From: Hanleya hanleyi
Lineage: Eukaryota > Mollusca > Polyplacophora > Lepidopleurida > Hanleyidae
DNA: 64,000 bases
Direction: 5' to 3'
Assembly (NCBI GenBank): GCA_036873755.1
Contig: JAVTVY010020255.1
Span: 1-64,000, forward strand
The notes under the pieces are model-generated. The model was not told the DNA's origin and ran no database searches. It saw only the letters and a list, made by a program, of their open reading frames with translations. Below are positions 54,900 to 64,000 of this stretch, one piece after another (positions within the stretch are counted from its first letter, which is position 1; every line of letters starts with the position of its first letter). Position numbers and translations under genes: made by a program.

Positions 54900-55500
54900 A
54901 TATCTAATTCGTTATTCAGCTACTGTGTCTTTCAATTTTCAAATAATTTTCAAATAACATCCGACTGAGATGTTTATCTCCATACACGACTGATGTGTCG
55001 CATGTGTCGAACGGAAAACTGCTTGAGGCGCACGTGCACCGAGGCGTTGCTAGAAGTTACGAAAACTGTTAATGCATTCACTAATGTTTTTTTCAATGTT
55101 ATAAGAATTAAACGGAAGAATTTGTTCGTCTCACATTTAATTTCCTCCTTTATTTAGTTAGTTTATCTTAATTATTTTAATTTTAGTGATTGACTGAGAT
55201 TTTCTTTGCGTTAACTGCATGGGGTGTGAACTTCAAATTATAAATCACATTAAATCCTTAAATAACTTCCTGGACATTTGAAGTTTGTGAGTATGTTGTC
55301 TTTTCCTAATATGAGAGGTCGTCCAGACCTGAGGATTGCAAACTTACCCATTTCCAGTCGGTCCGGTCGCAAATATATTTTCATACCACATCTCTCGATC
55401 TTTGTAACGGAGTCAGGATATAAATGGATCCGAGAATCCTGTCATATCGTCTTCGGTCTCCCGTACAATTTACATAAAGCCATAAAACCAGCTAGTGAGA
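54900..55500. repeat. GPCR-unit block A, copy 5, fused to a truncated pX-like piece
   Basis: A truncated pX-like start (about 54840-54897) is joined directly to block A sequence (ATATCTAATTCGTTATTCAG), a deletion junction that removes the inverted repeats and core-like segment present in other units. Confidence 0.7.
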
Positions 55501-55819
55501 TCGTTCCACTTTCTGTCATCTTACGCCGTTCTATTTATCCGCCACCATTGCATGTTGTAGATCTCTCTCTTCACGTTAATGTATTGGCGAATCGAGATTA
55601 TCGATACAAGCGTCCAGTCCGTCATTAAATATTCAGCCGTTGTCTGTTAAAGAATTTCCTAAATCATATAAGTGCATTAGCACCAATCAAAGAAAAAACA
55701 ATCATAGTATGCATAAATATTTCTAGTTTCCTGCAAGAGAGAAGCGGTCAACAGTTTCTATGATGTCGGCTAGATATCAGGATGTTCCAAATAACAAATC
55801 TGTGCTGCTGATCAGTATT

Positions 55820-56022
55820 CTTGACACCGACAAACACACACAATGCCTTCAGTCGTGTCAATACCTTAGTGGTTTCATTCATAAATATAGCCGATTAACT
55901 CATACATCCATCTCATGTGCAAATATCAGCACGATTAACACACAACTTTCTGCAATTAATGAGTGAAATGACAATAACGGTAATTGCTGATGTGTGCCTA
56001 ATGTTTGGAAGCTCGTCGAAAG
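55820..56022. repeat. GPCR 5' flank, copy 5, left part
   Basis: It matches other 5' flanks up to GCTCGTCGAAAG, where the hAT-type MITE is inserted. It resumes at 56403. Confidence 0.7.
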
Positions 56023-56402
56023 CATGTTCATTTTATCCAGCCAATTTCTACGTTCCCACTTCCCTTGATATATCTGGACCCCTTCAATGTTCAAATGACT
56101 TATAAATAGACACGAGACGTCACTTATCTCGAAAACATTTGAAATTCGAAATGGGTCGCACAAGAGCGTTATTGATTGGCTGACCTAATTAGTGGGCACA
56201 ATATTAGGAGGAAGGATGCCGCTAATAGAGGATGATCTCACTCTATGTGGCTTCACTCGCAATCGATGTGTACGTTCTGATTGGTTCTTCTGTCGTTACT
56301 TGGTGAAATTACACCTCGGATTTTGAACGCTGAAGGGGGGTCAGATAGATCAAGGCAGGTTCGAAGTAGGAACGTAGAAATTGGCTGGATAAAATGAACA
56401 TG
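56023..56402. mobile_element. hAT-type MITE
   Basis: Terminal inverted repeats of about 75 bp start CATGTTCATTTTATCCAGCC on both ends, with perfect identity over the first 34 bases. The flanks are GTCGAAAG (56015-56022) and GTCGAAAA (56403-56410), an 8-bp target duplication with one change, as made by hAT transposases. The empty site is visible at 42930 and 50730 (CATCGAAAGCAGCAG). Confidence 0.88.
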
Positions 56403-56956
56403 GTCGAAAATAAATCAATACATGTATTTGTGGTTAATCTGTACGTGATAATATCACACGACCAGTAAATTCCCTCACATGTGTCTCGTCAGATCGACAA
56501 AGACAAATAATGCTATGTTTATTTAGAAGTAACATAGCTTCTATTAACACCTCTATTCAAGTACTTCGCAAATACCGAGAGTAGTCCAGCGAGAGAAGGT
56601 TCTCTATTGACTTATCTAAGACAGTATTAAATGCATTGTACCATCTTAGTCCTAATATATGTTCCGGATACTTCAAAAGCTTATATCGCAAGCTTATGTG
56701 TTTTAATGCTGTATCTGGCCATAGCTGCCTTCTGATAACTGGCGATGGTGGAGCACACCCCCTAGCGATACCGCTGTACTGTACCTAACCCGTACATCAG
56801 CTACATCTAACCGAAACTACGAAGCACTGAACTATGATATGGACAATATTGCATGGAAACAAGAATTTATTGGGCACTAGTGCTCTAGGAAAGTGCTCTT
56901 CTCACATGGAAACAAAGGTACGCTTCGCGCTTCTCAGTGACCAAATCATCTTGGCA
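56403..56956. repeat. GPCR 5' flank, copy 5, right part
   Basis: It continues the 5' flank to the promoter. It is nearer to copies 1 and 2 than to 3, 4 and 6 in its last 200 bp. Confidence 0.7.
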
Positions 56957-56965
56957 TATATAAAG
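56957..56965 (+). promoter_or_regulatory. TATA element of GPCR copy 5
   Basis: TATATAAAG with the same spacing to AATCAGGCTGATCGG as in copies 1 and 2, although the gene behind it is broken. Confidence 0.55.
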
Positions 56966-57336
56966 TTGTTGGTAAATATACCAGTATAATCAGGCTGATC
57001 GGAGCTGAACAGCTAGACAGCTAAACCGCAGGAGGGAATGATATTTTCCTTGCTGACTTACAGACAATTCCGAACGTGTTCCAATGTACAGGTTTATTGT
57101 CAGCAATATCCAGCCGGTCCAAAAACAGAATCCGAAATTTAAGGAATATACATGTCTATACTTGCAGTGTAATAATCGACGTCTTTCTGATCTTACAGGC
57201 CAGATTGTATCTGTTCATCACTGAACCGACCATTCGATGGTATCTTGGAAATACGATTGAAAATATCAGATTTGAAAGTAAAATCTGTTTATGAATACTC
57301 ACAGGAGGAAAAATTATTCACAATTTGTCACGAAAT

Positions 57337-58329
57337 ATGCTGAACATGTCAGACGCAGACCACAAGGAACAGTATTTCGACATTGACCAATACAACAGCG
57401 AGTTTGCGAACAATTTGAGCAGTTTTTCCAACAGTAGCAATGAAAACATTGACATACTAGACTTTTCCATCGGCATATTTGTCTTTATTGTGACATGCAT
57501 TGGTATAATTGGAAATTTGTTTCTTATTGTGACTATTTTACGACTCAAATGTCTGCGAAACTCTCACCTACATATATTATATTGTTGAGTCTGGCGTCTG
57601 CAGATACAAGTGTATGTTTCAGTTGGTATTTGTTCCGAATACCCGAAATGCCGGATGTAATTTGCAAACTGATCTTCGTCATCATATTTTCGACAGCCGG
57701 ACTCAGTGCTTACCATTTGGCTCTGTTTTCTTTGGTGCGTTACCTGACTCTTCTAAAGCCGTTCTTTGCCAAACGTCATTTGACAGCCAGGAAGGTGGCG
57801 TGGTTATGTGTTATTCTATGGATTCTACTCTATGCGTACAATTCAACTGCTAATTTAGTGACAGGACGGGGTGGGACTAGGTGTAAATTCAAGGAGAATT
57901 TCGGAGTTTACGTCCTCGTTCATTTCATTCTGTGTTTCTTTATCCCATTGGTTGCCATCGTTACGTTCCATGGAATTAAAGTCTATAAGCTTAGCAAGAC
58001 ATTGGTCAATTCCGAGAACGAAACTTCGAGAAAAACTGTTTCTGGACGAGCTGTGTTGGCAATAGCTTTAAGCTTTATTTTGTTCTTGACACCCTGGGAG
58101 ATATATGTGATTATTGTCTATACATATTAGGTCCAACTATCACCTTTGGCTTCAGACATTGGCGGTCACACTGCAAATTTTATTTACCTTAATAGTGCCA
58201 TCAACCCTTTCTTGTATTTCTTCATGTCACCAACTGTGAGAAAAAGGCGTTTTCGTGTGCTTCAAAGCCCAGTCAAACTGTGAATAGTTTACCAATGGAT
58301 GTTTTTCACACACCAAACACTAATGGATC
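57337..58329 (+). pseudogene. Rhodopsin-class GPCR, array copy 5, pseudogene
   Basis: Three lesions are visible relative to the intact copies. A 2-base gain near 57557-57565 (CGAAACTCTCACC versus CGAACCTCACC) shifts the frame between TM1 and TM2. A stop TAG at 58128-58130 replaces the Gln codon at the TM6/outer-loop-3 boundary. The 1-base A-run deletion near 58240 is shared with copy 3. TM2-TM6 remain readable in the second frame with VRYLTLL and FLTPW. It has a TATA-type promoter and the class II 3' flank. A product, if any, would be a non-signalling fragment. Confidence 0.9.
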
Positions 58330-59690
58330 ACAGATATAAACGGGTACATATAAGTTAAACCAGACGTGTTTGTTAAGAAATATTTAATTCCGCATAAACG
58401 GTAACACCTGATTTCATTGGTCGATTATGTCGGGGACATTTGTAACTACATGCACTTCCCACCCGGTAGTGTTTCTTCCTCAACGTGTAAGAAATTGACT
58501 ATGAAAGCATGGAAGGGCCATGGAACCCCGAGATAAATGTCTAACGATAATGCAGTAGATATACCACGAAGGTCTTGACCACGGAGCAGGGAATCTAGGT
58601 CAGTAGGTCAGCATGACGTCATAAATAGGTCGAGGAGGCATCTATATATAGAATAGAAAACGATGGTTCTGGGCCAGGTGCAGGTGTTTTAGGTCAGTAG
58701 GTCAGCGCGACATGATAGGTAGGTCGAAGAATCATCTATATATATAGAACAGGGATGTTCAAGGTCATCGTCTATTGATAGAACCTATAGGTGCTCATTG
58801 AACCGCGTCCATAGCCATAGTGTTTGCGGTGTTCGTCTGCTCAGCGGACCGTATTTATAACCCCGGGGGGTGACGGTCCAGGCCACGGTGTTCTAGGAGC
58901 AGTAGGTCAGCACGACGTCATAATAGGTCGAGGTCAACGCGGTGCCTAGATCGTCTAATGACAGAATGTATAGGTGCTCACCGGCCCGCGTCTATAGCCC
59001 GAGGGGTTGCGGTATTCAAGGTTATAATCTGCCCACCGAACCATGTCCGAAGCCCGAGAAGTATTTACTGTGTTCCTCTGTTCAGCGGACTGTATCCATA
59101 GCCCGAGGGGTCACCACGTCCGCGATTCATAAGATAGCTAAATAGCGCGGTTTAAATATAGAACGTTGTAGCCCGAGGACAGCTGTGGCGGTGTTTGACC
59201 CTGTTATATATATACTTCGTCTCGCATGAATGATTCTATTACCCTTACTAGGGTAGGACGGCTATTTTCTCCGTTAACTTCATTAAAATATACTCGTTCT
59301 GCTTTAGAATCTGTAATTATACGCGTAAAGCCTAGATATCTCGTTTCTCACTAAAAATCTATTTATTTTTCGAAATTCATTAAAATCTCTATATCTTTGG
59401 AAAGGGAAGGGCTACTGAGATTTAACTTACGCCATTGGATACCCGCCAGGAGAAAGAGATTTACGAAAAATGAGGGTTTAGAAGACTGAATTCAGCACCA
59501 CCGGATTGAGAAAAGAGAGTTCGAAATACATAAAAGTGACTAGAAGCTACATTCATGTTATTAGCGAATATCAACGCTGTATGCACGATGTATTACCAGT
59601 GACCTACGTGTAATTCATTAATTAACATACCGTTTAGTGTATATATGTACATTGACCAAGGTACAGTACGCCCACTTTCCAGTTACCCTA
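58330..59690. repeat. GPCR 3' flank class II, copy 2
   Basis: It matches 52647-54000, with AGGTCA-GT-AGGTCA at 58597-58610 and TGACGTCA at 58614-58621. It is truncated near 59650, where it joins directly to the 5' flank of copy 6; the C2H2/P-loop, pX-like, core-like and block A parts are all missing here. Confidence 0.8.
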
Positions 59691-60090
59691 TCCTACTTAA
59701 CTAAGACTGTATTAAATGCATTGTACCATCCTAGTCCTAATATATGTTCAAGGATACTTCAAAGTTTTATATCGCAAGGGTATGCGTTTTAATGCTGTAT
59801 CTGGGCAAAGCTGGCCTTCTGATAACTTGTCGTGATGGCGCACACCTAGCGTTGCCGCTGCACTATAGTTAACGCCTATATCAGCTACATCTATCCGAAA
59901 ATACGAAGAAATGAAGTGCGCTGAAAGTGGAACAACATTGCATGGAAACAACAATTTATTGGACACGAGTGATCTAGGAAAGTGCTCTTTACAGATGGAA
60001 ATGTACGCTGCGCGCTTCTCAATGACCAAATCAGCGTGACACACGTTGTAAGTAAATATACCAGTCTTAAGCTGAGCTGAGCTGAACAGC
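59690..60090. repeat. GPCR 5' flank, copy 6 (TATA-less)
   Basis: A short flank. In place of TATATAAAG it has ACACACGTTGTAAGTAAATA (60039-60058), partly like the TATA class after that point, so it looks recombinant. Confidence 0.65.
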
Positions 60091-60414
60091 TAGACAGCGA
60101 AACTGCAGGAGGGAATTATATTTTCGTTGCTGAATCAAAGAAAATTCTGAGCGTGATCCAATGTACATGTACAAGTTTATTGTCAGCAATAACAAAGCTG
60201 TGGAAAACAGAATTCGGAATTTAAGGAATATACATGTGTCTATACTTGAAGTGTAATAATCTTTCTGATCTAGCACAGCAGATTGTATCTGTTCATCACT
60301 GAACCGACCATTCTATCTTATCCTGGAAACGCGATTAAAAATATCAGAATTGAAAGTAAAATCTGCTTGTGAATAGTCGCAGGAGGAAACATTATTTACC
60401 ATTTGCCACGAAAT

Positions 60415-61407
60415 ATGCTGAACATGTCAGACGCAGACCACAAGGAACAGTATGTCGACATTGACCAATACGAGAGCAGTTTTGTAAACAATTTTAGCAG
60501 TCTGTTCAACAGTAGCAATGAAAACAGCGATATACTAGACATTTCCATCGGCATATTTGTCTTTATTGTGACATGCATTGGTATAATTGGGAATTTGTTT
60601 CTTATCCTGACTATTTTAGGACTCAAATGTCTGCGAACCTCACCTACATATATTATATTGTTGAGTCTGGCGTCTGCAGATACAAGTGTATGTTTCAGTT
60701 GGTATTTGTACCGGATACGCGAAATGCCGGATGCAATTTGCAAACTGACCTACGTCAACATATTTTCGACGGCCGGGCTCAGTGCTTACTATTTGGCTCT
60801 GTTTTCTTTGGTACGTTACCTGACTCTTCTAAAGCCGTTCTTTGCCAGACGTCATTTGACAGCCAAGAATGGGGCGTGGCTATGTGTTCTTCTATGGATT
60901 CTACTGTATGCGTACAATTCAACTGCTAATTTAGTGACAGGACGGAGTGGGACTAGGTGTAAATTCAAGGAGAATTTCGGAGTTTACGTCCTCGTGTATT
61001 TCATTCTATGTTTCTTTATCCCATTGGTTGCTATCGGTACGTTCCACGGAATTAAAGTCTATAAGCTTAGCAAGACATTGGTCAACTCCGAGAACGAAAC
61101 TTCGAGAAAAACTGTTTCTGGACGAGCTGTGTTGGCAATAGCTTTAACTTTTATTTTGTTCTTGACACCCTGGGAGATATATGTGATTATTGTCTATACA
61201 TTTCAGGTCCAACTATCACCTTTGGTTTCAGACATTGGAGGTTACACTGCAAATTTTATTTACCTTAATAGTGCCATCAACCCTTTCTTGTATTTCTTCA
61301 TGTCACCAACTGTGAGAAAAAAGGCGTTTTCGTGTGCTTCAAAGCCCAGTCAAATTGTGAATAGTTTACCAATGGATAGGATCACAGATATAAACCGGTA
61401 CATATAA
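60415..61407 (+). CDS. Rhodopsin-class GPCR, array copy 6
   Basis: A 330-residue intronless receptor with TM3-start Cys, VRY, Phe at the TM6 switch position (LTFILFLTPW), FLTPW and NPFLY. Private changes include ILGLKCL in inner loop 1 (Arg to Gly), WYLYRIREMPD at the end of TM2, SAYYLAL in TM3 and KNGAWLC in TM4. The tail keeps KKAFSCASKPSQ, but a deletion of about 25 bases near the end of the gene changes the last residues to DRITDINRYI. It has a TATA-less promoter and the class II 3' flank. Only 3.08 kb separate its start from that of copy 5, the tightest spacing of the array. Confidence 0.94.
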   Translation: MLNMSDADHKEQYVDIDQYESSFVNNFSSLFNSSNENSDILDISIGIFVFIVTCIGIIGNLFLILTILGLKCLRTSPTYIILLSLASADTSVCFSWYLYRIREMPDAICKLTYVNIFSTAGLSAYYLALFSLVRYLTLLKPFFARRHLTAKNGAWLCVLLWILLYAYNSTANLVTGRSGTRCKFKENFGVYVLVYFILCFFIPLVAIGTFHGIKVYKLSKTLVNSENETSRKTVSGRAVLAIALTFILFLTPWEIYVIIVYTFQVQLSPLVSDIGGYTANFIYLNSAINPFLYFFMSPTVRKKAFSCASKPSQIVNSLPMDRITDINRYI

Positions 61408-62330
61408 GTTAAACGAGACGTGTTTGTTAAGAAATATTTTATTCCGCATAAACGGTAACACCTGATTTCAATGGTTGATTATGTCGGGGACATGTGAGGT
61501 GTAACCATTTGTAACTACATGCACTTCCCACCCGGTAGTATTTCTTCCTCAACGTGTAAGAAATTGACTATGAAAGCATGGAAGGGCCATGGAACCCCGA
61601 GATAAATGTCTAACGATAATGCAGTAGATATAACACGAAGGTCTTGGCCACGGAGCAGGGAATCTAGGTCAGTAGGTCAGCATGACGTCATAAGTAGATC
61701 GAGGAGGCATCTATATATAGAATAGAGAACGATGGTTCTGGGACAGGTGCAGGTGTTTTAGGTCAGTAGGTCAGCGCGACATGATAGGTAGGTCGAAGAG
61801 TCATCTATATATATAGAACAGGGATGTTCAAGGTCATCGTCTATTGATAGAACCTATAGGTGCTCATTGAACCGCGTCCATAACAACAGTGTTTGCGGTG
61901 TTCGTCTGCGCAGCGGACCGTTTTTATAACCCCGGGGGACACGGTCCAGGCCACGGTGTTCTAGGAGCAATAGGTCAGCACGACGTCATAATAGGTCGAG
62001 GTCAACGCGGTGCCTAGATCGTCTAATGATAGAATATATAGGTGCTCACCGACCCGCGTCTATAGCCCGAGGGGTTGCGGTGTTCAAGGTTATAATCTGC
62101 CCACCGAACCATGTCCATAGCCCGAGAAGTATTTACTGTGTTCCTCTGTTCAGCGGACTGTATCCATAGCCCGAGGGGTCACCACGTCCGCGATTCACAA
62201 GAAAGCTAAATAGCGCGGTTTAAATATAGAACGTTGTAGCCCGAGGACAGCTGTGGCGGTATTTGACCCTGTTATATATATACTTCGTCTCGCATAAATG
62301 ATTCTATTACCCTTACTAGGGTAAGACGGC
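61408..62330. repeat. GPCR 3' flank class II, copy 3
   Basis: AGGTCA-GT-AGGTCA lies at 61666-61679 with TGACGTCA at 61683-61690 and further half sites downstream. A small hairpin TTACCCTTACTAGGGTAA near 62306 is conserved in all three class II flanks. Confidence 0.85.
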
Positions 62331-63333
62331 TATTTTCTCCGTAAACTTCAGTAAAATATTCTCGTTCTGCTTTAGAATCTGTAGTTATACGCGTAAAGCC
62401 TAGATATCTCGTTTCTCACAAAAAAAATCTATTTATTTTCTGGAAATTCATTAAAATGTCTATATCTTTGAAAAGGGAAGGGCTACTGAGATTTAACTTA
62501 CGCCATTGGATATCCAGGAGAAAGAGATTTACGAACAATGAGGGTATAGAAGACTGAATTCAGCACCACCGGATAGAGAAAAGAGAGTTCGAAACACATA
62601 AAAGGGACTAGAAGCTACATTCATGTTATTAGCGAATATCGACGCTGTATACAAGATGTATTACCAGTGACCTACGTGTAATTCATTAATTAATATACCG
62701 TTTAGTGTATATATGTACATTGCCCAAGGTACATGTATACCAGAAACGATCGAGTCTATCAGTAATCAGACTATATACGGTTCTGGGATTCGGATTAACA
62801 CCGCATGAACTTCACCACTCGCATTAGATGTGCGTACACTGATATCTATTTCTTCTGCACATACATTTTCTATATTAACCTGTATTTAACTGTACATGTT
62901 TCAACACGATCGAACTTACGATGATTAAAAAATAATCGCTTTATTCATCAGCTCATAGCATTGCTTTATAAATAATGAGAGAAAAGTATCATCGGCTTAT
63001 ATGAATAAATCGCCTTTGTTGTGGCTATCTTTTCTGCATCTAGTCTACCATTCAATGTTTATCTACTAATATTTCTACTGGGGGCTTTCGGATGATTTTG
63101 CAGTCCTCACTGTCACTGCTTTCCTCATAGTCGTTTATGATACTAACGCTATCAATGAACTTATCGAATAGGCATCTCCGCATCTTATTTAAGGTCGAGT
63201 TATTGGAGAACATTAATGACTATTCACTGGTGAGACGGCTGTAAAGAGGAGCAGGAGAAGGATATACTGTATAGTATAAAATATAGAGAGAAATGATATC
63301 AGAATTAGTCTACGTCTTGGCAGTGAAGCCTCA
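62331..63333. repeat. Downstream class II block, copy 2
   Basis: Near-identical to 53521-54513. No gene. Confidence 0.65.
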
Positions 63334-63560
63334 ACATGACAAACAAGTGTACCTGATCAGTCATCAATTGATATACCAACTTGGGACTCAGCCTATCAAA
63401 AACCATGGCTCAACCAATAATATCAGATCATACGCATAAGCACAAGCGGGATACTCGATCTATGCTAACTCAAGAGCAACAGAACATCCATTTACTGTGA
63501 TCGTCATCGACCGGACTCCGTACCAAGGTATTCCTGCGAGAGGATACTATCATTTACTAA
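63334..63560 (+). pseudogene. C2H2 / P-loop ATPase-like remnant, copy 3
   Basis: The zinc-finger part is deleted as in copy 1, and the frame stops almost at once (TGT ACC TGA). The P-loop region is further changed. It is clearly dead. Confidence 0.4.
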
Positions 63561-63624
63561 CCTAGACTATAAGCGAGAGCTACAATTTTCTTCAGTAAAA
63601 GCTCACCATTCCATCCGTGTTAAC

Positions 63625-63835
63625 ATGTCATCTCGACTAAATGTAACCAGTGATTTTCAGTCACTTGTGTCAAAAACCAGTGCTGAGTAAAGACAAGCTC
63701 TCTTAAGTCGGCTACTCCATCTCAACTGGCAGCACTGTCGGAAATATCTCTCAACATAATTTGGGGGACAATACCTCTAACAACAAGAGATATAAATCAT
63801 ATGAGATCCTATCAAAAGTCATTCAATTGGAGCGA
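63625..63835 (+). pseudogene. pX-like remnant, copy 2
   Basis: It opens MSSRLNVTSDFQSLVSKTSA and then hits TAA where copy 1 reads CAA. The remaining part (IPLTTRD-like) is recognisable but shifted. Confidence 0.4.
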
Positions 63836-64000
63836 TATGCAAGAGATGGGAAAATTTGACGACGTCTGGTGACTAAAAAACAACCATATGACTCTACAGG
63901 AAAGCATTGGTCGACATCTAACATTCAGACCCGAGAATACGGTGGATTCTCGGACGCAGCCTTGGTATCTCAGCCGCGCTTTTATTGCAGCTGTTCGTGT
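63825..64000. repeat. Inverted-repeat block Q, partial at window edge
   Basis: It matches 45415-45560 (GGATTCTCGGACGCAGCC, GCGCTTTTATTGCAGC) and runs off the window, so the array or element continues beyond it. Confidence 0.7.

Overview
This window looks like nuclear DNA of a marine invertebrate, most likely a lophotrochozoan such as a bivalve mollusc. The evidence is split genes with GT-AG introns, a Toll-like receptor, an intronless rhodopsin-class GPCR family and dense decayed mobile DNA. Nothing suggests a bacterium or organelle. The species assignment is inference.

Layout. (1) 1-10 kb: a predicted five-exon lipocalin gene on the + strand (1452-9327). Its large first intron holds a reverse-transcriptase fragment and a decayed LTR-retrotransposon gag-protease. 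(2) 10-14 kb: two palindromic MITEs with nuclear-receptor-like DR1 and CRE motifs, an N-terminal fragment of a Polinton-type DNA polymerase B (- strand), and a ~185-bp tandem repeat. (3) 14.9-17.7 kb: a Toll-like receptor on the - strand with a complete TM and TIR region, broken by one in-frame stop and one frame change. (4) 18.9-29.6 kb: a region bounded by an inverted repeat. It contains decayed Polinton/adintovirus-like sequences (small basic ORF, major-capsid-like remnant, a repeated core-protein-like segment, a C2H2/P-loop remnant, a pX-like remnant) and also GPCR copy 1. (5) 26.9-61.4 kb: six same-strand copies of one intronless GPCR (starts at 26933, 33456, 43828, 51627, 57337 and 60415), each inside a duplicated unit that also carries pieces of the same viral-like material. 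Copies 1, 2, 3, 4 and 6 are open; copy 5 is a pseudogene.

Paired units give natural filled and empty sites. They expose a Ginger-like element (37702-40190), a repeat-rich 2-kb insertion present twice, a 226-243-bp MITE present twice, and a hAT-type MITE (56023-56402).

The most interesting hypothesis is that the GPCR is, or once was, cargo of a Polinton/adintovirus-like element. It lies between the capsid-side and ATPase/pX-side remnants and inside the inverted repeats, it stays open while the viral genes are wrecked, and every copy has VRY instead of the usual DRY motif. The simpler alternative is a host GPCR array that amplified together with an old viral insertion. The copies differ in promoter (TATA or none), C-terminal tail, one disulfide cysteine and 3' flank, and these differences are distributed in a mosaic way that suggests gene conversion or unequal crossing-over.
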